The position numbers were made by a program, and so were the translations under genes. Source: Arthrobacter sp. ISL-85 (GTDB lineage Bacteria; Actinomycetota; Actinomycetes; Actinomycetales; Micrococcaceae). Taken from it: a DNA stretch of 64,000 nt. Below are positions 17,571 through 26,762 of this stretch, in pieces. The stretch's first letter is position 1. Every line of letters starts with the position of its first letter. The stretch spans positions 1 through 64,000 of the forward strand of contig NZ_JAGGPQ010000011.1 of NCBI RefSeq assembly GCF_018613675.1. The letters run 5' to 3'. The notes under the pieces were generated by a model. That model saw nothing but the letters and a program-made list of their open reading frames with translations. It was not told the origin of the DNA and made no database searches.

Positions 17571-18926
17571 TCAGGCGGTTTCGCGGCCCTGGTGGTCCAC
17601 CGGGCATTCGGCCTCCACCACCACAGGCGCGGGGGTGCCTGGCCGGGCAGTGTTGGGTTGTGCGGTGCCGGGCTGTTCGACGGTGATGCCGTAGAGCGCC
17701 TCAAGCGCCGCCACGTAATCGTCCTGCTGGCCGTTCGCGGCCAGTTCGCGGGCGCGGACCGTGGGGACGTGCAGCAACTGCTTGACCATGCGCCGCAGGG
17801 CAAACTCAACTTCTTCGGCGGCAGCAGTGCAGCCGTGGCGGGCGCGGACCTTCTCCATCTCCGCGTCCAGCACGTTCATGGTGTGGCGCCTCAGGGCAAC
17901 GATGGCTGAATCCACGGAGCGGGCTTCCCGTTCCTGCTCGAAGGCCTGGGCGGCGCCCTTGACGATCCCGCTGGCCTGGGCCAACGACTCCGCCTGTTCC
18001 TGTGGTGCCGCCAGGCGTACCGATTCCAGGGTCAGCAGTTCCACGCCGTCCAATTCGCCGACGGCGGGATCGAAGTCATGCGTGAGCGCCAGGTCAATGG
18101 CGATCAGGGGCTGCGGTGAATGTGCGCGGACCTGGGCCAGTTCATAGGCTTCAACCCGGGTATCCGAGCCGCTGCAGCCGATCATGACGTCGGCGGCAGC
18201 CACCGCGGGGCGCAGCGACTCCGTATCCAGGGCGGCACCGCCGCGCGAGGCCACGAATCCTTCGGCCCGGCCGGACGAGGAGAAAACGGAGATGTCCGTG
18301 CAGCCGCGTTCTCGCAGAAGTGCCATGGTGGCGCCGGCGTACGCGCCGGTCCCGAACAGCACAACCTTCTTGGTTGACCAGTCGGGGTTTTCGGAAAGAT
18401 CCGTGGCCAGGTCCAGTGCCACCGAAACGATGGAAAGACCCCGGGAACCGAGGGCAGTCTGTGCGCCCACGTCCTTGGCTGTTTTGGAGGCAGCCTGGAA
18501 CAGCCGGACGAGGCCGGCGCTGGCAGTACCGTCGTGCTGGGCGGTGATGAGGGCTCGGCGCACCTGGCCGGCGATCTCCCGTTCACCCACGACGGCGGAG
18601 TCCAGTCCTGCGCTGACGGCAAAGAGGTGCTGGGTCACTTCGGGTCCGGTGCGGGTGCTGAAGGAACGCGACACGAGGGGCTCTGCAAGTCCGCTGGCCT
18701 CGCTGATCCGCGAAACGAGTGCAGCCCGGGCCGCCTCGACATCGTTCGGATTGGGTGCCTCGCCGTAGATCTCGTAGCGGTTGCAGGTGGCAAGGACTAC
18801 GGCGCCGGCCACGGCGGGGGATTCGGTGAGGGCGGTTGCGGCAATCCCGGAGGAACCGTTGCTCAACTGGGCAACGGTTTCGAGGTCGATGTCGGCGTGT
18901 GTAGCCACCAATGAGAAAAGAACCAC
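17571..18926 (-). CDS. hemA: Glutamyl-tRNA reductase
   Basis: A 451-residue enzyme that reduces glutamyl-tRNA to glutamate-1-semialdehyde, the first committed step of tetrapyrrole synthesis. The start is GTG 18926 ([16 protein letters not shown]). The active-site cysteine is Cys48 in [12 protein letters not shown]. The N-terminal catalytic domain is followed by an NADPH-binding domain ([27 protein letters not shown]) and a C-terminal helical dimerisation domain. The extreme C-terminus (about 420-451) is Pro/Ala-rich and nonconserved. It diverges from hemE over 158 bp. Unlike many bacteria, it is not next to hemL, which closes the opposite operon. Confidence 0.95.
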   Translation of the reverse strand: MVLFSLVATHADIDLETVAQLSNGSSGIAATALTESPAVAGAVVLATCNRYEIYGEAPNPNDVEAARAALVSRISEASGLAEPLVSRSFSTRTGPEVTQHLFAVSAGLDSAVVGEREIAGQVRRALITAQHDGTASAGLVRLFQAASKTAKDVGAQTALGSRGLSIVSVALDLATDLSENPDWSTKKVVLFGTGAYAGATMALLRERGCTDISVFSSSGRAEGFVASRGGAALDTESLRPAVAAADVMIGCSGSDTRVEAYELAQVRAHSPQPLIAIDLALTHDFDPAVGELDGVELLTLESVRLAAPQEQAESLAQASGIVKGAAQAFEQEREARSVDSAIVALRRHTMNVLDAEMEKVRARHGCTAAAEEVEFALRRMVKQLLHVPTVRARELAANGQQDDYVAALEALYGITVEQPGTAQPNTARPGTPAPVVVEAECPVDHQGRETA

Positions 18927-19084
18927 AACAGACCAATCATAGCTTTTTCGTTGCCCGGTAGAACAACCACCGGAAAGGATAGTCGCCACACTGGGGCGTG
19001 ATCCGCGCCACCATCCCGATCGCCGCGGCGTGGACGACAGGTTGTCGTTATCTTTTACTGCTCTTTTTGGGCACAATCAAAAGC

Positions 19085-20179
19085 ATGACTCCTAGCCCTG
19101 CCGTCTCCGCTGCCGGCACCCTCGCCGCAGACCATCCACTGATGGACGGCCGCACAGCAGACTCCGCGCTGATCACGGCCTACCGCGGCGGCAAGCCGTC
19201 CCGCCGCCCCGTCTGGTTCATGCGGCAGGCGGGCCGGTCGCTCCCGGAATACCTCAAGGTGCGCGAGGGCATCGCCATGCTGGATTCCTGCCTCCGGCCG
19301 GAACTGGCCTCCGAGATCACGCTCCAGCCGGTCCGACGCCATGACGTGGACGCCGGCATCTTCTTTTCGGACATCGTCATCCCGCTGAAGCTCGCCGGGG
19401 TGGGCGTGGACATCGTGCCCGGGGTGGGGCCGGTCCTTGATAAGCCCGTGCGCACTGCCGCCGATGTCGCGGCCCTGCCGCAGCTGACGTGGGAGGCCCT
19501 GGAACCCATCCGCGAAGCAGTCCGCCTCACGGTGGCCGAACTGGGCAAGACACCCCTGATTGGTTTCGCCGGGGCACCGTTCACCCTGGCCGCCTACATG
19601 GTGGAAGGAAAGCCTTCCCGCGACCACCTGGGCCCACGGACCATGATGCACGCCGACCCGGAGACGTGGAACGCGCTGGCCAACTGGGCTGCCGACGCCT
19701 CAGGCATGTTCCTCCAGGCCCAGCTGGAGGCGGGCGCCTCCGCCGCCCAGCTCTTTGACTCCTGGGCGGGCTCCCTTGGGCTGGCCGACTACACCAAATA
19801 CGTTGCCCCGGCCTCGGCGCGCGCCCTGGACCATGTGCGCCACCTCGGTGCCCCGCTCATCCACTTCGGCACCGGTACGTCCGAGCTCCTTGTTGCCATG
19901 CGGGACGTGGGCGTGGACGTGGTGGGCGTCGACTACCGACTGCCGCTCGATGAGGCGAACCGCCGGCTGGGTGGGACCGTGCCGCTGCAGGGAAATATCG
20001 ATCCCGCGCTGCTGGCAGCACCCTGGGAAATCCTTGAAGCCCACGTCCGCGACGTTATCGCCGCCGGTTCCGCCGCGCCCGGCCACGTCCTGAACCTCGG
20101 ACACGGAGTACCGCCGGAAACGGATCCCGCGGTGCTGACCCGGGTGGTGGAGCTCATCCACTCCATCTCACCGGCGTAA
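19085..20179 (+). CDS. hemE: Uroporphyrinogen decarboxylase
   Basis: A 364-residue TIM-barrel enzyme that decarboxylates the four acetate side chains of uroporphyrinogen III to give coproporphyrinogen III. Signature motifs: WFMRQAGRSLPEY (substrate-binding Arg), FFSDIVIPLK, GFAGAPFTLAAYMVEG, YRLPLDEA, LQGNIDP and LNLGHGV. ATG 19085 is the start; the upstream open frame is intergenic. It opens the long plus-strand heme operon and is followed after 2 nt by hemY. The region before it is shared with the divergent hemA gene, so both ends of the pathway can be controlled from one spot. Confidence 0.96.
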   Translation: MTPSPAVSAAGTLAADHPLMDGRTADSALITAYRGGKPSRRPVWFMRQAGRSLPEYLKVREGIAMLDSCLRPELASEITLQPVRRHDVDAGIFFSDIVIPLKLAGVGVDIVPGVGPVLDKPVRTAADVAALPQLTWEALEPIREAVRLTVAELGKTPLIGFAGAPFTLAAYMVEGKPSRDHLGPRTMMHADPETWNALANWAADASGMFLQAQLEAGASAAQLFDSWAGSLGLADYTKYVAPASARALDHVRHLGAPLIHFGTGTSELLVAMRDVGVDVVGVDYRLPLDEANRRLGGTVPLQGNIDPALLAAPWEILEAHVRDVIAAGSAAPGHVLNLGHGVPPETDPAVLTRVVELIHSISPA

Positions 20180-20181
20180 TC

Positions 20182-21630
20182 GTGGGCAGCTCCCCGGCGA
20201 GTCCTGGCACTGCGCTGGTGGTGGGCGGCGGGATCTCCGGGCTGCTCTCCGCCCGCGAACTTGCCACGGCCGGTCATGAGGTGACTGTCCTGGAGGCGGG
20301 GACTGTATGGGGCGGCTGTGTGGGCAGCCACACCGTGGCGGGATTCACCCTGGACAGTGGCGCAGAGTCCTTCGCCACCAGGTCCGACGCCGTAGCCCGG
20401 CTCTGCACCGAACTCGGGCTCGGCGGGAAGATCGTTCCGCCGCGCCCCGGGGGTGCGTGGGTGCAGCTGCCGGACGGGCCCCGCGAACTGCCCAGGACCG
20501 GGGTCCTGGGCATCCCCGCCAACCCCTGGGACCCTGAAGTCCGCCGCACCCTGGGTACGTTGGGCTCCCTCCGCGCATCCTTGGACCGGCTGCTGCCCGC
20601 CTCCATAGGTGCAGGCGCGGGCGTCACCAGCGTCTCCGCGCTGGTCCGCGCCCGCATGGGTTCGCGGGTGCTGGACCGGCTGGTCTCGCCGGTGGTGGGC
20701 GGCGTCCACTCCGCGGATCCGGGCCTGCTCGACGTCGATATGGTGGCTCCCGGCCTACGTGCAGGGCTGCGCAAGCACGGTTCCCTCGCTGCCGCGGTGT
20801 CGGCGCAGCGGCGCGGCACCGGCAGCACCTCCAATTCCCGGGGGCCCCAACCTGCCAAGGCCGGTTCCGCCGTCGCGGGCCTCGAAGGCGGCATGCACAC
20901 CCTGGTAAAGGCCCTCGTGGCGGATCTCCAGCGCCGGGGCGTGACCCTGCTGTTGGGTGCTCCCGCCACATCGGTCTCCCGCACCCCGGAAGGCTGGCGG
21001 GTCGACGCCGTCGGGATGGCCTTCCATGCCACCCTGCTGGTCATCGCCGTGGAAGGCCCGGCCGCCGTCGAACTGCTGGAAGACGCGGTACCTGCGATCG
21101 CAGGAAAAAAACCGGCCTCCGGGCCGGACGTCAAGCTGGTCACGCTGGTCCTGGACAAACGGGACCTGGACCGGCGGCCGCGCGGAACGGGAATCCTGGT
21201 GGCTCCGCAAACGCCGGGCATCCAAGCGAAGGCGTTGACGCACGCCACGGGCAAATGGGATTGGCTGGCCGCCGCTGCCGGTCCGGGGCGCCATGTGGTG
21301 CGCCTTTCCTACGGCCGCGTGGACGGCGCGTCGGCGCGGCCGGGCGGCCCGGAAACCGATGATGACCTGTTCGCGGCCGCCCTGCACGACGCTTCCGCAC
21401 TGTTGAGCGTCCGGATTTCCACTGAGGACGTGCGGGGCTGGGATGTAGTCAGGTGGCGCGGTGCCCTGCCGTTCGCCGCCGTGGGGCACCGCGCACGGGC
21501 AACGGATATCCGGCAGGCCTGCAGTGCTGCCGGCGGCCTGGCAGTCGTGGGCGGATGGGTCGCCGGGAACGGGCTGGCCGCTGTGGTGGCGGACACACGC
21601 GAGCAAATTCGCCGACTGACCGCCACCTGA
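20182..21630 (+). CDS. hemY: Protoporphyrinogen/coproporphyrinogen III oxidase (HemY/CgoX type)
   Basis: A 482-residue FAD enzyme. ALVVGGGISGLLSARELATAGHEV is the dinucleotide-binding motif (about residues 11-34), followed by the VLEAGTVWGG FAD segment and the C-terminal VVGGWVAGNGLAAVVAD FAD-binding end. With HemQ and a HemH of the same operon it most likely oxidises coproporphyrinogen III to coproporphyrin III. GTG 20182 starts 2 nt after the hemE stop. A Ser/Gly/Asn-rich interruption near residue 215 (RRGTGSTSNSRGPQPAKAG) is an unstructured-looking insert. It is fairly divergent, but the motif set is complete. Confidence 0.92.
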   Translation: MGSSPASPGTALVVGGGISGLLSARELATAGHEVTVLEAGTVWGGCVGSHTVAGFTLDSGAESFATRSDAVARLCTELGLGGKIVPPRPGGAWVQLPDGPRELPRTGVLGIPANPWDPEVRRTLGTLGSLRASLDRLLPASIGAGAGVTSVSALVRARMGSRVLDRLVSPVVGGVHSADPGLLDVDMVAPGLRAGLRKHGSLAAAVSAQRRGTGSTSNSRGPQPAKAGSAVAGLEGGMHTLVKALVADLQRRGVTLLLGAPATSVSRTPEGWRVDAVGMAFHATLLVIAVEGPAAVELLEDAVPAIAGKKPASGPDVKLVTLVLDKRDLDRRPRGTGILVAPQTPGIQAKALTHATGKWDWLAAAAGPGRHVVRLSYGRVDGASARPGGPETDDDLFAAALHDASALLSVRISTEDVRGWDVVRWRGALPFAAVGHRARATDIRQACSAAGGLAVVGGWVAGNGLAAVVADTREQIRRLTAT

Positions 21631-21737
21631 GTATCGCCGCTGGTCAACGTGCCAAAGCGGGTCAAAGGAGTCCCGTGCAGCCTCCGGAACGGTGTCCTCT
21701 CCGGTTTCCAATCGGCCAAGCGTTCTGGTTAGGGTCG

Positions 21738-22772
21738 ATGACTATGGTTCAACAAAGGTCCGAGCTTTCCTTGTCCCGGACCGGTATCCATGGGGGAATC
21801 CGGCGCGTTACCGCAGCAGCGGCCGTCGGAGCGGTACTGGTTCTTTCCACCGGCGTCCAGGCGTCCTTGGCTGACGACGCGGTTCCCCCTCCGCCACACC
21901 CGGCAGCACAAGGATCCGTGGCCGCAACGGCTACGGCGTTCGGACTGTCCACAGCGGCCCGTCAAGGCGCTCCCGACACGCAGGAGGCGACAGGGAGCGG
22001 TGCGTCGGGGAGCCAGGCGGATGGCGGGCAGAGAGCCGGGGGACCTTCTGCCGACGCCCCGGCAATTCAGGCGCCTGCAACCCGCGCCCCACGCATGCCG
22101 CCGTCGATGATCTCCGTGCCCGGGTCCTGGCTACCGGCGATCACCGCTTCCGCAGGGACCGCAGCGACTCCCGCGCCCACTCCGACGTCCCCAGGGACGC
22201 CACTGGCGCCGGGCCCGCAAACCACGGCCGCCGCCACGCCGACCGGATCCCCGGCCCCGGGCCGGCCAGGGTCTCCCACTGCGTCCGGGCCCGCCACGGC
22301 TTCCTCCCCGGCCGCTGCCCCCGCACCCGGTATTTCCACGGCGGCAGGCGGCCCGGCATCGGACGTCGCGCCCCCGGCTGATGGGACGGCTGCAGGAGCA
22401 GCGACGGGAGGGCCTGCACCTGCCTTCGGCGGGCAGGCCGCGGATGTGCTCGCTGCCGGCGGAGCGGATGGAGCTTCCGTTCCCGCCACCACGGAAACCG
22501 GCAACGCAGCGGGCGGGCCCACCCAGGCGCCGGCCAGTGGAGCGTACGTCACGCCGGCGCCGGCCCTGCCAACCTCGCTGTCCATCAATGCGCGCCAGTC
22601 CCAGCCCACCCGCATGCCACAGGCTGCCGGCGCGCCTGACAGTCCGGGCCGCGCAGTTTCGTCCACTGGGCCACTGCCGGACGTGCCCGATGCCATGATC
22701 TGGCTGGGTGCCGGCCTGGTTGGCGTGGGTGCGGCCGCAGGGCTGGTGTTCCTGCGCATGCGCCGTCCCTAG
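21738..22772 (+). CDS. Secreted/surface-anchored Pro-Ala-Thr-rich protein, function unknown
   Basis: About 344 residues. An N-terminal Arg-containing stretch (IHGGIRRV) precedes a hydrophobic signal sequence (TAAAAVGAVLVLSTGVQASLA). Next come ~260 residues of low-complexity Ala, Pro, Thr, Gly and Ser. A single C-terminal membrane helix (MIWLGAGLVGVGAAAGLVFL) and a short basic tail RMRRP end it. This is the plan of an exported, membrane-anchored protein without an LPXTG sorting motif. Starts at 21738 or 21744 are close together. A GTG at 21675 with a strong AAAGGAG site is also in frame, but the codons before 21738 (TTA, TGT, CAA) look noncoding. It lies between hemY and hemQ; no role in heme synthesis can be inferred from sequence. 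Confidence 0.75.
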   Translation: MTMVQQRSELSLSRTGIHGGIRRVTAAAAVGAVLVLSTGVQASLADDAVPPPPHPAAQGSVAATATAFGLSTAARQGAPDTQEATGSGASGSQADGGQRAGGPSADAPAIQAPATRAPRMPPSMISVPGSWLPAITASAGTAATPAPTPTSPGTPLAPGPQTTAAATPTGSPAPGRPGSPTASGPATASSPAAAPAPGISTAAGGPASDVAPPADGTAAGAATGGPAPAFGGQAADVLAAGGADGASVPATTETGNAAGGPTQAPASGAYVTPAPALPTSLSINARQSQPTRMPQAAGAPDSPGRAVSSTGPLPDVPDAMIWLGAGLVGVGAAAGLVFLRMRRP

Positions 22773-22882
22773 GGGAGCACGCAGGTGGGCTGCAGGACCC
22801 GGAACGTGACTTTGCCCACTTCTACGAGCTGTAGAACTTTTCGGTTTCGCCTTGGGGGCAGGGAAGGGGCAAACTTGTAACC

Positions 22883-23584
22883 ATGAGCCACACTTCTGCC
22901 GAATCTGTCACTAAAACCGAAGAATCAGCCGAGCAGTTCTTTACCCTCTGGACCGTTTTCAAGCGGTCGGAGGCAGTGGTCCGCAGTGCGGATGCCGCCG
23001 CCGATTTCGAAGCTTTGCTGGAGCGCCTCGCCGCGGCCGGCGTCACGCACCGGGGCAGCTATGATGTCTCAGCCATGCGCGCCGACGCGGACATCATGGT
23101 GTGGCTCCACGGCTCCAAGCCGGAGGCCCTGCAGCAGGCCATCCGCGACATCCGCCGCAGCACCCTGTTCGCCGGCACGGAGATCGTCTGGTCTGCCATG
23201 GGTGTCCACCGCGAGGCCGAATTCGCAAAGAACCACACACCCGCCTACTCCCGCGGCGTGGCTCCTGCTGAGTGGCTCTGCGTCTACCCGTTCGTGCGCT
23301 CCTACGAGTGGTACATCCTGCCGGAGGCCGAGCGGGGCAAGATGCTGCGCGACCACGGCATGTTGGGCCGTGACTTCCCGCAGGTCATCTCCAACACCGT
23401 CTCTTCCTTCGCGTTGGGCGACTGGGAGTGGATCCTTGGCCTGGAGGCCCCCGAACTGGTGGACCTTGTGGACCTCATGCGGCACCTGCGCTCCACCGAG
23501 GCCCGCAACCACGTGCGGGAGGAAATCCCGTTCTACACCGGACGCCGTATCTCTGCCGACGAGGTCGCCGAGGTCCTCGCGTGA
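22883..23584 (+). CDS. hemQ: Coproheme decarboxylase HemQ (chlorite-dismutase family)
   Basis: A 233-residue protein that oxidatively decarboxylates coproheme to heme b, the last step of the coproporphyrin-dependent pathway. Landmarks: FTLWTVFKRSE, YDVSAMRADADIMVWLHG, the MGVHREAEFAKNHTPAY loop, and WLCVYPFVRSYEWYILPEAERGKMLRDHGMLGRDFP, which carries the catalytic Tyr region typical of actinobacterial HemQ. Its presence shows which branch of heme synthesis this organism uses. The stop overlaps the hemH start (GTGA, 23581-23584), implying translational coupling. Confidence 0.95.
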   Translation: MSHTSAESVTKTEESAEQFFTLWTVFKRSEAVVRSADAAADFEALLERLAAAGVTHRGSYDVSAMRADADIMVWLHGSKPEALQQAIRDIRRSTLFAGTEIVWSAMGVHREAEFAKNHTPAYSRGVAPAEWLCVYPFVRSYEWYILPEAERGKMLRDHGMLGRDFPQVISNTVSSFALGDWEWILGLEAPELVDLVDLMRHLRSTEARNHVREEIPFYTGRRISADEVAEVLA

Positions 23585-24825
23585 GTCCGGAACAGCAGGC
23601 GGCCACCGCCGTCAACCCCGTCACCGAAGCCGGGCGCATGGCTCCGAAGGACTACGACGCCGTCCTGCTGGCCTCCTTCGGCGGACCCGAGGGCCAGGAG
23701 GACGTGATCCCGTTCCTCCGCAACGTCACCCGGGGCCGGGGAATTCCGGACGAGCGGCTTGAGGAAGTCTCGCACCACTACCGTGCCAACGGCGGGGTGA
23801 GCCCCATCAACCAGCAGAACCGCGAGCTCAAGGCGGCGCTGGAAGCCGAACTGGCTGCCCGCGGCATCAAGCTGCCCGTGCTGTGGGGCAACCGCAACTG
23901 GGCGCCGTACATCCCGCAGACCCTGCAGGAAGCGTACGACGCCGGGCACCGCCGGGTGTTGATGCTCACCACGAGTGCCTACTCCTGTTACTCCAGCTGC
24001 CGCCAGTACCGCGAGGACATTGGCATTGCGCTGACGGAGACCGGCCTTGACGGCAAGCTCGAAGTGGACAAAGTCCGCCAGTACTTCGACCATCCCGGTT
24101 TCGTGGAGCCGTTTATCGAGGGAACGGCAACCGGCCTCGCCGATGTGCAGGCCAAGCTCGCCGAAGCCGGTACTCCGGACGCCCCCATCCACATCCTGTT
24201 CGCCACCCACTCCATCCCCACCCGGGACGCTGAGGCCGCGGGCCGGTCCGAAGGGGAGCCCCGCGAATTCGAGGAAGGCTCGGCCTACGTGGCCCAGCAC
24301 CTCGCCAATGCCGCTGCTGTTATCGATCGGGTCAAGGCTGAGTCCGGCCTGACGGCGCCGTGGTCCCTGGTGTACCAGTCCCGTTCGGGCGCCCCGCACG
24401 TGCCGTGGCTGGAGCCGGACATCAATGACGCCATCGAAGAGCTGGCCGGCCAGGGCGTCAAGGGCATCGTCATCGTTCCGCTCGGCTTCGTCAGCGACCA
24501 CATGGAAGTTGTCTGGGACCTGGACACCGAAGCCATGGAAACCTGCGCCAACCTGGGATTGTCCGCCACGCGCGTCCCCACGCCCGGTACGCACCGGAAA
24601 TTCGTTGACGGCCTGGTGGACCTTATCTGCGAGCGGACGGTGGCCAACAACATCAGCGACCGCCCCGCCGTTACGGACCTTGGTCCCTGGTATGACGTCT
24701 GCCGGCCCGGATGCTGCGCCAACTTCCGGGGCGAAAAGCCCACCATCGCAGGTGCCGACACCACTGTTGGCGCCGGCCACGACCCGTATCCGTCCGTTGC
24801 TGCCGGGGAAACGGCGGAGCTGTGA
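23581..24825 (+). CDS. hemH: Ferrochelatase (coproporphyrin ferrochelatase, CpfC)
   Basis: A 414-residue chelatase that inserts Fe2+; paired with HemQ it should use coproporphyrin III. Start is GTG 23581. Key parts: LLASFGGPEGQEDVIPFL near the N-terminus, YRANGGVSPINQQNRE, the MLTTSAYSCYSSCRQYRED segment, FATHSIP with the conserved active-site His, YQSRSGAPHVPWLEPD and PLGFVSDHMEV with the conserved acidic residues. Actinobacterial ferrochelatases often carry a [2Fe-2S] cluster; cysteines are present here in CRPGCC near the C-terminus (about residue 380), consistent with that. It overlaps hemC by 4 nt. Confidence 0.94.
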   Translation: MSPEQQAATAVNPVTEAGRMAPKDYDAVLLASFGGPEGQEDVIPFLRNVTRGRGIPDERLEEVSHHYRANGGVSPINQQNRELKAALEAELAARGIKLPVLWGNRNWAPYIPQTLQEAYDAGHRRVLMLTTSAYSCYSSCRQYREDIGIALTETGLDGKLEVDKVRQYFDHPGFVEPFIEGTATGLADVQAKLAEAGTPDAPIHILFATHSIPTRDAEAAGRSEGEPREFEEGSAYVAQHLANAAAVIDRVKAESGLTAPWSLVYQSRSGAPHVPWLEPDINDAIEELAGQGVKGIVIVPLGFVSDHMEVVWDLDTEAMETCANLGLSATRVPTPGTHRKFVDGLVDLICERTVANNISDRPAVTDLGPWYDVCRPGCCANFRGEKPTIAGADTTVGAGHDPYPSVAAGETAEL

Positions 24826-25820
24826 CCGTCCGGATTGGAACGCGGGCCAGCAAGCTCGCGCTCACCCAGACCCAGCAGACCGCCGACCAGCTTGCCGCCG
24901 TCGGAGGATTCCCGGTGGAACTGGTGCACATCCGCACGGACGGCGACGTCCTCACGGGGTCGCTGTCCCAGATGGGCGGCACGGGGGTCTTTGTTGCTGC
25001 CCTGCGCGACGCGCTCCTGCGCAATGAGTGCGACGTGGCCGTCCACTCGCTCAAGGACCTGCCAACAGGGGCAGCGGTAGGGCTCAGCCTTGCCGCCACC
25101 CCGCGCCGCGTGGACGTCCGCGACGTCCTCTGCGCGCGCGACGGACTGAAGCTGGCAGACCTGCCGCCCGGGGCCCGCGTTGGCACCGGTTCGCCGCGGC
25201 GCGCAGCCCAGCTGCGCGCCGCCCGCGCGGACCTGGACATCGTGGACATCCGCGGCAACGTGGATACCCGCCTTGGGCGCGTTCCGGGACTTCCCGGCAA
25301 CACCACGGACCAGGTGGTGCCCGGAAAGTCGTGCGACCTGGACGCCGTGGTGCTGGCGGCAGCCGGCCTGGAACGAATCGGCCGCCTGGACGCCGTCACC
25401 GAATACCTGGAAACCGACGTGATGCTGCCCGCAGCAGGCCAGGGCTCCCTGGCCATCGAGTGCCGGACAGCGGACGCCCCGGCAAGACCCGGCTCTGCCG
25501 GAAACTCCCAGGAAGTCCTCGCGCAGGCCCTGGCCGCGTTGGACGACCCCGATACCCGCCTTGCCGTCACGGCCGAACGTGCCCTTCTGGCCCGGCTCGA
25601 AGCAGGCTGCGCAGCGCCGGTTGGCGCTTACGCCTACCGGAAAGGCAGCATGCTGCACCTCGAAGCCGTGGTGTGCGCCGTGGATGGTACCGCCACCGTG
25701 CGGGACAGGCGGGCCACAGACGGGCTGACCGAAGTGGGAGCCACCCTGCTGGGCATCGAACTGGCTGAGGTCCTGCTTGCTGCCGGAGCCGCCGACATCG
25801 CAGACCTGCAGGCGTCCTGA
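24822..25820 (+). CDS. hemC: Hydroxymethylbilane synthase (porphobilinogen deaminase)
   Basis: A 332-residue enzyme that links four porphobilinogens into hydroxymethylbilane. Motifs: VRIGTRASKLALTQ at the N-terminus, HSLKDLPT, GTGSPRRAAQLRAARADL, DIRGNVDTRL and LPAAGQGSLAIECR. The dipyrromethane cofactor cysteine is about residue 263 in EAGCAAPVGAYA. GTG 24822 overlaps the hemH stop. A ~15-residue nonconserved insert (RPGSAGNSQE) sits in domain 2. All catalytic features are present. Confidence 0.96.
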   Translation: MTVRIGTRASKLALTQTQQTADQLAAVGGFPVELVHIRTDGDVLTGSLSQMGGTGVFVAALRDALLRNECDVAVHSLKDLPTGAAVGLSLAATPRRVDVRDVLCARDGLKLADLPPGARVGTGSPRRAAQLRAARADLDIVDIRGNVDTRLGRVPGLPGNTTDQVVPGKSCDLDAVVLAAAGLERIGRLDAVTEYLETDVMLPAAGQGSLAIECRTADAPARPGSAGNSQEVLAQALAALDDPDTRLAVTAERALLARLEAGCAAPVGAYAYRKGSMLHLEAVVCAVDGTATVRDRRATDGLTEVGATLLGIELAEVLLAAGAADIADLQAS

Positions 25821-25827
25821 CCTGGCA

Positions 25828-26715
25828 ATGACGGAGCCCTCCCGCGGTTCCGGTTCCGGATCCGGCAAGCCGCCCGCCGCCATGCCGCTTGGCGGCGTCC
25901 GGGTCCTGGTCACGCGCAGCCCCGAACGTTCGGGCGCCCTGGTGGCGGCCCTGCGGGAAGCCGGGGCGACGCCGGTGCTGCTCCCGCTCATCGACTTCGA
26001 ACGGGCTCCGGACCAACACGCGCTGGACGTCGCCTGCGACGCCCTGGCAGCGGGCGCCTTCGACTGGCTGGTGGTCAGCAGCGCCACCACCGTGCACGTC
26101 CTGATGGAAAAGGCGGCCGAACGTGGCCTGGGCCTGGCCCAACTGGTTCCGCCCGGTACCCGGATCGCCGCCGTCGGTCCCGCAACGCGCCGGCTGCTGG
26201 AGGTGGGCGGGCTGGACGTCGCCCTCACACCGGATGGCGAGCAGTCGGCGGCCGGCATGCTCATGGTTTGGCCGGGCGGCGGCAGGATCCTGCTGCCCCA
26301 GGCGGACATCGCGGCCGGCACGCTCGCAGCGGGCCTGGCAGCGGCCGGAAGCGACGTCACCGCGGTGACCGCCTACCGCACCGTCGACTATCCGGCGGCA
26401 GCGGAGCGAAGGCTCGCCGTGCAGCCGGAGGACGACGACGCCGGCCCGCAGCCGCCGTCGTACTCCCTCGTGACACCGGAAACCGCCGCCTTGGAAATCG
26501 CTGAAGGGCGCATTGCCGCAGTGGTCGCCGCCTCACCGAGCGCCGTGCGCCGCATCGCCGCCCTGGTGCCGTTGGCAGGGTGCCGGCTCGTAGCCATAGG
26601 ACGTTCGACGGCGGACCAGGCCGCCGCCCTGGGCCTTGAGGTGGCTGCGGTGGCGGCCGAACCCACACCGGAGGGACTCGTGGCGGCCGTCGCGAAAGCC
26701 GTCAACCCGCCCTGA
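25828..26715 (+). CDS. hemD: Uroporphyrinogen-III synthase
   Basis: A 295-residue enzyme that cyclises hydroxymethylbilane with D-ring inversion. The family is poorly conserved, but VLVTRSPERSGALVAALREAGATPVLLPLI near the N-terminus, WLVVSSATTVHVL, AVGPATRRLLE, YRTVDYP, AVVAASPSAVRR and AIGRSTADQAAALGL are characteristic. ATG 25828 lies 7 nt after hemC. An approximately 18-residue Ser/Gly-rich N-terminal tail and a short acidic insert (QPEDDDAGPQPPS) near the domain hinge are lineage-specific. Position between hemC and hemB supports the call. Confidence 0.9.
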   Translation: MTEPSRGSGSGSGKPPAAMPLGGVRVLVTRSPERSGALVAALREAGATPVLLPLIDFERAPDQHALDVACDALAAGAFDWLVVSSATTVHVLMEKAAERGLGLAQLVPPGTRIAAVGPATRRLLEVGGLDVALTPDGEQSAAGMLMVWPGGGRILLPQADIAAGTLAAGLAAAGSDVTAVTAYRTVDYPAAAERRLAVQPEDDDAGPQPPSYSLVTPETAALEIAEGRIAAVVAASPSAVRRIAALVPLAGCRLVAIGRSTADQAAALGLEVAAVAAEPTPEGLVAAVAKAVNPP

Positions 26716-26762
26716 CCCGCTTTCCTCCATAACGCATAAACACAACGCCAAGGACAGGACCC

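Noticed and set aside
24285..26360. A 691-codon minus-strand frame opposite hemH, hemC and hemD
   Set aside because: It spans three well-supported genes, has a low-complexity Ser/Arg/Pro composition and no domain. It is a typical shadow of high-GC coding DNA.
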